Assembly (NCBI GenBank): GCA_903921965.1
Contig: CAIXSE010000635.1
Location: 1 to 7,173, forward strand
DNA from: an uncultured Thermoleophilia bacterium
Lineage (GTDB): Bacteria; Actinomycetota; Thermoleophilia; UBA2241
Direction of reading: 5' to 3'
DNA length: 7,173 nt
In this document: positions 1 to 5,994 of the stretch, one piece after another
Numbering within the stretch: position 1 is the first letter of the stretch
How the letters are laid out: the number at the start of each line of letters is the position of its first letter
The notes under the pieces: generated by a model
What the model was told of the DNA's origin: nothing
The model's input: only the letters and a program-made list of their open reading frames with translations
Database searches by the model: none
Program-made: the position numbers and the translations under genes

Positions 1-279
1 ACCGACGACGACTTCCGCCGGCACCTCTACGCGCCGGAGATGCACGACCCGGAGCTGCTCATCCGCACCTCCGGGGAGCTCCGCATCAGCAACTTCCTGC
101 TCTGGCAGTGCGCCTACTCCGAGCTCTACTTCAGCGACCTGCTGTGGCCCGACTTCGACGAGGCGGCGCTCGACGAGGCGCTCGCCGAGTACGCGCGCCG
201 CCAGCGGCGCTTCGGCGGCCGCGGCGCGGGCGGCGGGGAAGAGGCGGCCGGAGCGGCTGCGCCCGGGGCCGCCTCGTGA
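1..279 (+). CDS. uppS: Isoprenyl transferase (undecaprenyl diphosphate synthase), C-terminal part only
   Basis: This is the last 92 codons of a cis-prenyltransferase; the 5' part lies outside the window and the frame is open from base 1. The enzyme condenses isopentenyl diphosphate onto farnesyl diphosphate to make the C55 carrier lipid used for peptidoglycan and surface glycans, at the cytoplasmic membrane face. The family signature is unmistakable: fragment residues 16-36 contain [21 protein letters not shown], followed by A-Y-S-E-L-Y-F and L-W-P-D-F (residues 38-52). The arginines and serine of this block bind the diphosphate of isopentenyl diphosphate in characterised homologues. After the conserved end (R-R-F-G-G-R) there is a tail of about 20 residues rich in Gly, Ala and Glu. 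The stop codon overlaps the GTG start of cdsA (GTGA), indicating co-translation. The internal ATG at base 40 falls inside the conserved domain and is not the start. Confidence 0.95.
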   Translation, partial: TDDDFRRHLYAPEMHDPELLIRTSGELRISNFLLWQCAYSELYFSDLLWPDFDEAALDEALAEYARRQRRFGGRGAGGGEEAAGAAAPGAAS

Positions 280-1058
280 CCACCCGCGTCATCACCGGCG
301 TCGTCCTCGCCGTGCTCGCCGTCGTCGTGGTCGTCCACGGCGGGCTGATCTTCTTCTTCCTGATGCTCGCCCTGGCGATCCTCGGGCTGAACGAGTTCTA
401 CAAACTCACGAAGATGTACCACCCGCTGCCGCTGGCCGGTTTCATCGCCGTCGCGGCGATGCTCTACATGGCCTGGTTCCGCTCGCCGGTCGGCGTGTTC
501 GGGGCGATCGCCCTCGGCGTGCTGCTCACGGCGCTCATGGGCATCTTCGCCGGCCCGAAGCCCGGGATCACGGTGCGCATGGCCGTGACGCTCTTCGGGA
601 TCCTGTATCTGGGCCTGGGCTTCAGTGCGCTCATGCTGCTGCGGCGCATGGACATCGGCACCGCCGCGGTGCTCACCGTCGTGTTCGGCACCTGGGCCGG
701 CGACACCATGGCGTACTTCACCGGCCGCTTCTTCGGGGCCACGCCCATGGCGCCCAGGCTCTCGCCCAAGAAGACCTGGGAGGGCTTCGCCGGGGGCGCG
801 GTGGGCACCGTGGTGCTCGTCGTCTTCATCGGCCTGTACACGCCGCTCGGCGTCGTCGACTCGCTGGCCCTCGGCGCCGTGATCGCCGTCGTCGGGCCCC
901 TCGGCGACCTCTTCGAGAGCCTCGTGAAGCGCGACGTGCAGATCAAGGATTCGGGCCGCGGCATCCCCGGCCACGGCGGCGTGCTCGACCGCTTCGACGC
1001 GCTCATGTGGACCAGCGTGGCCGCGTACTTCCTGCTCACCGTGGCGCTGGGGTTCTGA
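276..1058 (+). CDS. cdsA: Phosphatidate cytidylyltransferase (CDP-diacylglycerol synthase)
   Basis: CdsA converts CTP and phosphatidic acid to CDP-diacylglycerol, the precursor of bacterial phospholipids, in the cytoplasmic membrane. The product is 260 residues, normal for the family. It is polytopic, beginning with hydrophobic stretches at about residues 5-20 and 23-38. Recognisable motifs are G-D-x-M-A-Y-F-x-G-R-x-F-G around Asp143, S-P-K-K-T-W-E-G at residues 163-170, and the CdsA signature at residues 215-241 (S-x-V-K-R, K-D, then H-G-G-V-L-D-R-F-D), which carries the metal-binding aspartates. I chose GTG at 276 because it overlaps the uppS stop (GTGA) and places the first membrane segment right after a short basic N-terminus; the frame is open further upstream, but that stretch is an Arg-rich shadow of uppS. 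No good Shine-Dalgarno lies close to it, which fits translational coupling. In many actinobacteria dxr follows cdsA; here it does not. Confidence 0.95.
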   Translation: MTTRVITGVVLAVLAVVVVVHGGLIFFFLMLALAILGLNEFYKLTKMYHPLPLAGFIAVAAMLYMAWFRSPVGVFGAIALGVLLTALMGIFAGPKPGITVRMAVTLFGILYLGLGFSALMLLRRMDIGTAAVLTVVFGTWAGDTMAYFTGRFFGATPMAPRLSPKKTWEGFAGGAVGTVVLVVFIGLYTPLGVVDSLALGAVIAVVGPLGDLFESLVKRDVQIKDSGRGIPGHGGVLDRFDALMWTSVAAYFLLTVALGF

Positions 1059-1178
1059 GCGGGAGGCAGGGCCACGCCGTGGCTTCGCCGCAGGGGAGCC
1101 GCCGGGCGCGCCGAACCTCCAGTGTCAGAGCATCCATGACGACACCTCAGGACACCGGGCCGTCACAGCGGCCTCTGG

Positions 1179-1198
1179 GGCGCCGCTGGCGCGGCGCC
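1179..1198 (+). terminator. Perfect 8-bp GC hairpin in the cdsA-PIG-V gap, possible terminator
   Basis: GGCGCCGC at 1179-1186 is exactly reverse-complemented by GCGGCGCC at 1191-1198, with a 4-base loop. One more G-T pair is possible outside the stem. It sits 120 bases after the cdsA stop and 84 bases before the next gene. There is no following T-run, so it would be a U-less terminator or a pause/processing structure, if functional. In DNA this GC-rich an 8-bp repeat can also arise by chance. Apart from this and a weaker 5-bp hairpin at 1071-1083, I see no recognisable signal in the 223-base gap. Confidence 0.3.
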
Positions 1199-1281
1199 TG
1201 GGCCCCCGCGAGCCGGCGCTCCTCCCCGCTGCGGCGAGCGGTCCGCGGTGGCGCGCCGGCCGAGGCCGCACCGTTGCGAAC

Positions 1282-2562
1282 GTGAGCGAAGCGCCACCTC
1301 TCGCGGTCGGAGGGCCCGGCGGCGCGGGAAGGGCTGACGGCCGGCCGCCGCACCCCGCCCTCTGGGCGGCGGTCGCCTTCGTTCTCGGGCGCGCCCTCAC
1401 GCTGGCGGCGGGGCTGGCCGCCTGGTCCGGCGGCCCGGCGCCGCCGCACGCGGGACGATGGCTCGGCGCCGATCCGGCCCTGCTGACCGGCGGAGTCCTC
1501 GCGCGCCTCGTGGATCCGTGGATCGCCTGGGACGGCCTCTGGTATGCGTCCGTCGCCGCGCACGGGTACGTCACGCCCGAGAGCGTCGCCTTCTTCCCTT
1601 CGTATCCGTTGCTGCTGCGAGCCGTCATGCGTCTCGCCCCCGGCCCTTCGCTGGCCGGGGTCCTGCTGTCCCTGGTCTGCTCGGCGCTTGCCGTGGTGCT
1701 GCTCTTCGTGATGGTCAGGGCGCGCTGGGACGGTCAGACCGCCGCGTGGACCGTCGCGTTCCTTTCTCTCTGCCCGGCCGGCCTCTTCTTCGGCGCCGCG
1801 TACGCGGAATCTCTGTTCCTGCTGCTCGTGCTCGGCTCGTTCGTGCTCGCCGAGCGCGGCATGTGGATCGCGGCCTGCGCGGTCGGCGCGCTGGCCGCGC
1901 TCACTCGCAACGTGGGCGTGCTCGTCGTGCTGCCCCTGTTCTTCCTGTACGCGGAGCGGCGTGGATGGACGTGGAAGCGGGCCAGACCGGCCTGGCCGCA
2001 GGACGCCCGCCTGGCGTGGCTCGTGCTCGTACCGGCCGGCCTCGGCGTGTATGCGCTCTATCTGTGGTCGCGCTTCGGCGACGCGCTGGCGTTCGTGACG
2101 GCACAGAGCGCGTGGGGACGGTCGTTCGCGTGGCCGGTCGTCACCGTCTGGCGCGGAGCCCAGCAGGCGGGCCACGCGCTCCGGGTCAGCGCCGGCAGGT
2201 GGCCCTTCTCGTGGGCGTGGCTCGGTCCGGGAGGTGACGGCCAGTGGATGAACAGCATCGTGCTGCTCCCGTTCGTGGCGCTGGTCGCGGCCGTGGTCGT
2301 GCTGGCCTGCGCCTGGCGCCGCCTCCCGTTCGCCTACAGCGTCTGGGCGCTCGCGGTGATGCTGGCCCCCCTGTTCACGCCGGCCGCCAACCAGGCGCTG
2401 CTCTCGTATCCCCGGTTCCTGCTGCTCGCCTTCCCCCTCTTCATCGGCGTCGTCCTGCTGACCGGCCGGTATCGGCTGGCGCGATGGCTGCTGCTCGCGG
2501 GCGGCGCGATCCTGCTGGTCTGGCTCAGCGCCTCCTTCGCGCTGTTCTCCTGGGCGGCGTGA
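1282..2562 (+). CDS. PIG-V-type (GT76-like) membrane mannosyltransferase homologue
   Basis: This 426-residue polytopic protein resembles the PIG-V/GPI18 family. In eukaryotes PIG-V adds the second mannose to GPI anchors; bacterial homologues are common in actinobacteria but mostly uncharacterised. They probably transfer a hexose, likely mannose from polyprenyl-phosphate-mannose, outside the membrane (inference). Family-like features are W-D-G-L-W-Y at residues 83-88 with the candidate catalytic Asp84 in the first extracytoplasmic loop, H-G-Y from 94, F-F-P-S-Y-P-L-L-L-R at 104-113, Y-A-E-S-L-F from 174, L-T-R-N-V-G around Arg209 and W-S-R-F-G-D at 262-267. About ten hydrophobic segments are visible, the first near residues 27-48. 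I chose GTG at 1282; it has no convincing Shine-Dalgarno, and about 25 non-conserved Gly/Pro/Ala-rich residues precede the first membrane span, so a different start is possible. The next gene begins 37 bases downstream. Confidence 0.82.
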   Translation: MSEAPPLAVGGPGGAGRADGRPPHPALWAAVAFVLGRALTLAAGLAAWSGGPAPPHAGRWLGADPALLTGGVLARLVDPWIAWDGLWYASVAAHGYVTPESVAFFPSYPLLLRAVMRLAPGPSLAGVLLSLVCSALAVVLLFVMVRARWDGQTAAWTVAFLSLCPAGLFFGAAYAESLFLLLVLGSFVLAERGMWIAACAVGALAALTRNVGVLVVLPLFFLYAERRGWTWKRARPAWPQDARLAWLVLVPAGLGVYALYLWSRFGDALAFVTAQSAWGRSFAWPVVTVWRGAQQAGHALRVSAGRWPFSWAWLGPGGDGQWMNSIVLLPFVALVAAVVVLACAWRRLPFAYSVWALAVMLAPLFTPAANQALLSYPRFLLLAFPLFIGVVLLTGRYRLARWLLLAGGAILLVWLSASFALFSWAA

Positions 2563-2599
2563 TGCTCCTGAAGCGCCGTCGCGGCCCTCGGGGGCGGAC

Positions 2600-3931
2600 G
2601 TGACGGGCGGCCCGGTGTCCACAGACACTGGTCCCACAGCACCGCGTGAGCGATGGCGGCGTCTGCCGGCGTCGTCGCGACTGCTCCATCTGGCCGTCCT
2701 GGCGGTGCCGTTCCTCGTCGTCGTGGTCGCCTCGGACGGCCTCGCGCATCCCTTCCCCGTGTATCAGTCGTATGACGAGTACGCCCACTTCTACGGCCCG
2801 GTCCAGCTGGCGGCAAAGGCGTGGCCGGGACTCGTGACGACGGGGTACCACACCTGGTCGGGACCTCTTGTCTACTGGCTCCTGGCCGGCCTTGCCCGCC
2901 CGCTCGGCGGCAGTCTGGAGGCTGTACGTGGCGTCGTCACCGTCCTCTCGTGGGCCACGTGCGCGGCCGCCTACTGTCTGTTCCGCGACCGCCTGGGCGC
3001 TCGCCCGTCGATGGCTCTGCTGTTCGCGCTCATGCTCGCTCTGAGCCCCTTCTTCTTCGGGGAGTCGTTCTACGTCCTGACCGACGATCCGACGTGGTTG
3101 TTCGTCGTGCTGGCGCTGAGCTTCCTGGTCGCGTGGGCACGCACGTCGCACCTGCTGCTCTTCGCGGCGGCGATAGCATGTACGTCGGTCGCGACCCTCA
3201 TGAGGCAGGTGGCGGTGTGGCTCTACCTGCCCGCCGCGGTCGCTGTCGCGTCGGCGTCGTGCTCGCCGCGCCGCAAGGCGGTCGCCGTGGCTTGCGCGGT
3301 CGCCGGGCTCACCCCCCTCGTCGCGCTGCTCGCGAGTTGGGGCGGACTGCTGCCCTCCGGCGGTGTACAGACGGAGCCGCCGGCGGCGAGGATCCACAGC
3401 GTGTTGCTCAGCCTCGCCGTGCTCGGCATGTGGGGTCTGCTGCTGGTCCCGGCGGCTGAGGTGCGGAGCCTTCCGGCCAGACTCGGCCGGCGCGGCGTCG
3501 CCGCCGTCGCAGTCGCCGCCCTCGCGGGCGTCGTGGCGGTCGCCGCCGGCGTCTTGGGCGAGCTCGGGAGCCGCGACCCGTACGGCATCGGCCTGCTGTC
3601 GCCTCTGTTGGATGCCTGGCCCCACTTCTGGGGTGCCGGCCTCGTGTGGTGGCTCGCCCTGCCTCTGGGGCTCGCCACCCTGGCGGCGCTCCTGCTCACG
3701 CGCGTGCGCGAGCCGCGCGACCGCCTCTTCGTCGCCGCCGTCGTGGGCGTCGCGCTGAGCACTGCCGCGAACACGGTGTGGTTCCAGCGCTACGTGGACT
3801 TCGGCGTGCTTCTGTGCCTGCTCGCCCTCGTGGTGCTGGGGAAGCGGCCTGTGCGGCGGATCGACGTCCTCCGCTGGATCGTGGTCCTCGCCGTGTCGGT
3901 GGCGTGGACGGTGAGGATCGCGTCGGCCTGA
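2600..3931 (+). CDS. Polytopic GT-C-type glycosyltransferase, weakly resembling ALG10/DIE2
   Basis: This 443-residue protein has roughly ten hydrophobic segments, the first at about residues 27-45, and the layout of a GT-C glycosyltransferase. The first extracytoplasmic loop carries Y-D-E-Y-A-H-F at residues 58-64 (candidate catalytic Asp59/Glu60), then T-T-G-Y and W-S-G-P-L-V-Y from residue 86. Further on are F-Y-V-L-T-D-D-P-T-W near Thr161 and L-M-R-Q around Arg202. This order of motifs recalls ALG10/DIE2, the ER enzyme that adds the last glucose to the N-glycan precursor from dolichyl-phosphate-glucose. The resemblance is by eye and weak, so donor and acceptor are unknown; transfer from a polyprenyl-phosphate sugar is inference. 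The start at GTG 2600 follows a weak G-rich stretch, and an in-frame GTG at 2615 is an alternative. It probably shares a transcript with the PIG-V-like gene 37 bases upstream. Confidence 0.6.
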   Translation: MTGGPVSTDTGPTAPRERWRRLPASSRLLHLAVLAVPFLVVVVASDGLAHPFPVYQSYDEYAHFYGPVQLAAKAWPGLVTTGYHTWSGPLVYWLLAGLARPLGGSLEAVRGVVTVLSWATCAAAYCLFRDRLGARPSMALLFALMLALSPFFFGESFYVLTDDPTWLFVVLALSFLVAWARTSHLLLFAAAIACTSVATLMRQVAVWLYLPAAVAVASASCSPRRKAVAVACAVAGLTPLVALLASWGGLLPSGGVQTEPPAARIHSVLLSLAVLGMWGLLLVPAAEVRSLPARLGRRGVAAVAVAALAGVVAVAAGVLGELGSRDPYGIGLLSPLLDAWPHFWGAGLVWWLALPLGLATLAALLLTRVREPRDRLFVAAVVGVALSTAANTVWFQRYVDFGVLLCLLALVVLGKRPVRRIDVLRWIVVLAVSVAWTVRIASA

Positions 3932-3949
3932 GCCCCCGAGGGTCGTGAC

Positions 3950-4002
3950 GGCGGGCGTAGAATCCAACCGTGTCGTCGCGGCGCGCTACAGGTTCGCCCG
4001 CC
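3950..4002. repeat. 8-bp inverted repeat flanking the candidate rfbF promoter
   Basis: GGCGGGCG at 3950-3957 is exactly reverse-complemented by CGCCCGCC at 3995-4002, with 37 bases between. The arms bracket the TAGAAT box and the predicted transcription start. It could be an operator or a leader structure, but two G/C-only octamers this close are easily a chance match in this composition. Confidence 0.2.
3958..3963 (+). promoter_or_regulatory. Candidate -10 box for the rfbFGH operon
   Basis: TAGAAT matches the sigma-70-type -10 consensus at five of six positions. It lies in the 114-base gap before rfbF, in a locally less GC-rich patch of otherwise extremely GC-rich DNA. No convincing -35 element is visible 16-18 bases upstream, which is common in actinobacterial promoters. 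Transcription would start near 3970 and leave a leader of about 75 bases before the rfbF ATG. The call rests on one hexamer. Confidence 0.4.
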
Positions 4003-4036
4003 CGCGCCGATGAACCTCACACAGTCTGGCGGTCGC

Positions 4037-4041
4037 GGAGG
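4037..4041 (+). promoter_or_regulatory. Shine-Dalgarno of rfbF that decides its start
   Basis: GGAGG ends four bases before ATG 4046, the best ribosome-binding site in the window. It supports 4046 over the in-frame upstream ATG at 4010, which would add twelve residues of no family resemblance. The conserved nucleotidyltransferase N-terminus starts exactly at the 4046 Met. Confidence 0.75.
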
Positions 4042-4045
4042 CCTC

Positions 4046-4819
4046 ATGAAGGTCGTGATCCTTGCCGGCGGCCTCGGCACACGTCTTGCCGAGGAGACGC
4101 AGGTCAAGCCCAAGCCCATGGCGGAGATCGGCGAGTACCCGATCCTCTGGCACATCATGAAGAGCTACGGGGAGCAGGGCTTCTCGGAGTTCGTCGTGTG
4201 CCTCGGCTACAAGGGCTACGTGATCAAGGAGTACTTCGCCAACTACTTCCTGCACAACTGCGACGTGACCTTCGATCTGCATGGACAGGGCATGGAGGTG
4301 CACGAGAACGCGGTCGAGCCGTGGCGTGTCACCCTGGTCGACACCGGCTCCGAGACGCAGACGGGGGGCCGCATCAAGCGCGTGGCCCGCTACCTCGGCG
4401 GAGAGCGCTTCATGATGACCTACGGCGACGGGGTCGCCGACGTCGACCTGCGCGCGCTGCTCGCCTTCCACGATGCGCATGGACGGCTCGCGACCGTCAC
4501 CGCGGTGCAGCCGCCGGGGCGCTTTGGCGCCCTCGAGCTCGGCGAGGACGAGACTGAAGTCAGCTGCTTCGTCGAGAAGCCGCGCGGCGACGGCGCCTGG
4601 ATGAACGGCGGGTTCTTCGTGCTCGAGCCGGGGGTGCTCGACTACATCGAGGGCGACGCGACTCTGTTCGAGGAGGGGCCGCTGGGCCGTCTCGCCGCCG
4701 ACGGCCAGCTCGCCGCCTACCGCCACCGCGGCTTCTGGCAGCCCATGGACACGCTGCGCGACAAGCGCCACCTGGAGGAGCTCTGGGAGTCCGGCAGGGC
4801 GCCCTGGAAGACGTGGTGA
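4046..4819 (+). CDS. rfbF: Glucose-1-phosphate cytidylyltransferase
   Basis: RfbF (also ddhA) makes CDP-glucose and diphosphate from CTP and alpha-glucose-1-phosphate, the first committed cytosolic step to CDP-linked 3,6-dideoxyhexoses. The 257-residue product has the usual family length. It opens with the nucleotide-binding loop L-A-G-G-L-G-T-R-L (residues 6-14) and K-P-K-P-M from Lys21. Y-G-D-G-V-A-D at 126-132 supplies the metal-binding aspartates. V-E-K-P ends at 179, W-M-N-G-G begins at 185 and F-W-Q-P-M-D-T covers 230-236. Residues near 24-120 (I-G-E-Y-P-I-L-W-H-I-M-K; G-Y-K-G-Y-V-I-K-E-Y-F) follow the cytidylyltransferase pattern rather than the shorter-range features of the UTP or dTTP enzymes. 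It is the first gene of a run of three overlapping genes; its stop shares one base with the ATG of rfbG. All expected active-site motifs look intact. Confidence 0.95.
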   Translation: MKVVILAGGLGTRLAEETQVKPKPMAEIGEYPILWHIMKSYGEQGFSEFVVCLGYKGYVIKEYFANYFLHNCDVTFDLHGQGMEVHENAVEPWRVTLVDTGSETQTGGRIKRVARYLGGERFMMTYGDGVADVDLRALLAFHDAHGRLATVTAVQPPGRFGALELGEDETEVSCFVEKPRGDGAWMNGGFFVLEPGVLDYIEGDATLFEEGPLGRLAADGQLAAYRHRGFWQPMDTLRDKRHLEELWESGRAPWKTW

Positions 4820-5994
4820 TGTTCGGCGGCGCCTTCAGCGGCCGGCGCGTGTTCGCCACCGGCCACACCGGCTTCAAGGGGTCGTGGCTCACGCTCTGGC
4901 TGCTCGACCTCGGCGCGCAGGTGACCGGGTACGCGCTCGACCCGCCGACCGAGCCCAGCCTCTTCGAGGCGCTCGCCCTGCGCCGCCGCGCCGGCGCGGC
5001 ATTCACCGACCTGCGTGGCGACGTGCGCGACCGCGAGGCCCTCGCCGCGGCTCTCGCCGCGGCGCAGCCCGAGGTCGTCTTCCACCTCGCCGCCCAGCCG
5101 CTCGTGCGGCGCTCCTACGCCGAGCCGCACGAGACCTATGCGGTCAACGTCATGGGCACGGTCAACCTGTTCGAGGCGGTGCGCGATCTCGCCGCCGCCG
5201 GGGAGGCCCCCCGGGTCGTCATCAACGTGACCACCGACAAGTGCTACGAGAACCTGGAGACGACCCGCGCCTACGCGGAGGGCGACCCTCTCGGCGGCCA
5301 CGATCCGTACAGCTCGAGCAAGGCCTGCTCGGAGCTCGTGACCGCCGCCTACCGGCGCAGCTTCTTCGCGGCGCCGGGCGCGCCGGCCGTGGCCAGCGCG
5401 CGCGCGGGCAACGTGCTCGGCGGCGGCGACTTCGGCGCCGACCGCATCGTCCCCGACTGCGTGCGCGCGCTCACCGCCGGCGAGCCCCTCACGGTGCGCA
5501 GCTCCGAGGCCGTGCGCCCCTGGCAGCACGTCCTCGAGCCGCTCTCCGGCTACCTCGCGCTGGCCGAGGCGCTGCTCGAGGAGCGGCTCGCTCCCGCGGA
5601 GGCGGCCGGCGCGGCGGCCGGCGCCTGGAACTTCGGCCCCGGCCCCGGCAGCCTCGTCACCGTCCGCGAGGTGGTCGAGGCCGTCCTCGCGGCCTGGGGG
5701 GCGGGGGAGTGGCGCCCCGACTCGGCGGCCGCGCAGCAGCCCCACGAGGCCGGCCTCCTCGTGCTCGACGCCGGCAAGGCCGCGCGCGAGCTCGGCTGGC
5801 GGCCGGCGTGGGACGTGGGCGAGGCCGTCACGGCCACGGTGCGCTGGTACCGTGCCTGGGCCGGCGGCGCCGACGCCGCGCGCCTTTTGGAGCTCTGCCG
5901 CGCCGAGATCGCCGCCTACGCGGCGGCCGCGCGCGACGCCGGGGCTGCCTGGGCGGCGTCAGCGGACGCGGCCGCCCGGAGAGCGGCACCGTGA
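4819..5994 (+). CDS. rfbG: CDP-glucose 4,6-dehydratase
   Basis: RfbG (ddhB) is an NAD-dependent extended short-chain dehydrogenase/reductase. It oxidises C4 and removes water across C5-C6 of CDP-glucose, giving CDP-4-keto-6-deoxyglucose. The Rossmann motif is at residues 15-21 (G-H-T-G-F-K-G, followed by S-W-L), typical of this subfamily. The active-site stretch V-T-T-D-K-C-Y-E-N begins at 137 and the catalytic Tyr164-Lys168 pair lies in P-Y-S-S-S-K. R-A-G-N-V-x-G-G-G-D-F starts at 195 and R-P-W-Q-H-V-L-E at 233-240; both are family hallmarks. I chose ATG 4819, which overlaps the rfbF stop by one base; GTG codons at 4813 and 4816 are in-frame alternatives. At 391 residues it is somewhat longer than typical homologues (about 360), because the family fold is followed by an Ala-rich tail of about 20 residues. 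The stop overlaps the GTG of rfbH. Confidence 0.95.
   Translation: MFGGAFSGRRVFATGHTGFKGSWLTLWLLDLGAQVTGYALDPPTEPSLFEALALRRRAGAAFTDLRGDVRDREALAAALAAAQPEVVFHLAAQPLVRRSYAEPHETYAVNVMGTVNLFEAVRDLAAAGEAPRVVINVTTDKCYENLETTRAYAEGDPLGGHDPYSSSKACSELVTAAYRRSFFAAPGAPAVASARAGNVLGGGDFGADRIVPDCVRALTAGEPLTVRSSEAVRPWQHVLEPLSGYLALAEALLEERLAPAEAAGAAAGAWNFGPGPGSLVTVREVVEAVLAAWGAGEWRPDSAAAQQPHEAGLLVLDAGKAARELGWRPAWDVGEAVTATVRWYRAWAGGADAARLLELCRAEIAAYAAAARDAGAAWAASADAAARRAAP

Noticed and set aside
126..974. Long minus-strand open frame opposite uppS/cdsA
   Set aside because: It is His/Asp/Glu/Gly-rich with no domain and lies opposite genes with clear family signatures; strong G/C bias at third codon positions removes stops on the other strand.
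1071..1083. GCCAC-GCC-GTGGC hairpin just after cdsA as a terminator
   Set aside because: Only five base pairs, a 3-base loop and no T-run; too weak to call in this composition.
1147..2637. 496-codon minus-strand open frame opposite the PIG-V-like gene
   Set aside because: Low-complexity Arg/Glu/Gln/Gly protein with no recognisable motif; the + strand frame has family motifs and membrane segments.
2525..3967. 480-codon minus-strand open frame opposite the ALG10-like gene
   Set aside because: Same composition artefact; extremely Arg/Gln/Glu-rich and without hydrophobic core or motif.
4010..4045. Upstream ATG as the rfbF start
   Set aside because: It adds twelve residues absent from the family, whereas ATG 4046 has a GGAGG four bases ahead and gives the standard 257-residue enzyme.
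3970..4557. GTG-started + strand frame running through rfbF in another frame
   Set aside because: Although a -10-like box sits just upstream, the translated product is Arg-rich out-of-frame rfbF and shows no fold or motif.
3986..4771. Minus-strand open frame opposite rfbF
   Set aside because: The + strand encodes a full, motif-complete RfbF of the normal length; the reverse frame resembles no family.
4717..5745. Minus-strand open frame opposite rfbG
   Set aside because: Gly/Arg/Ala/Val-rich shadow of a clear dehydratase gene.
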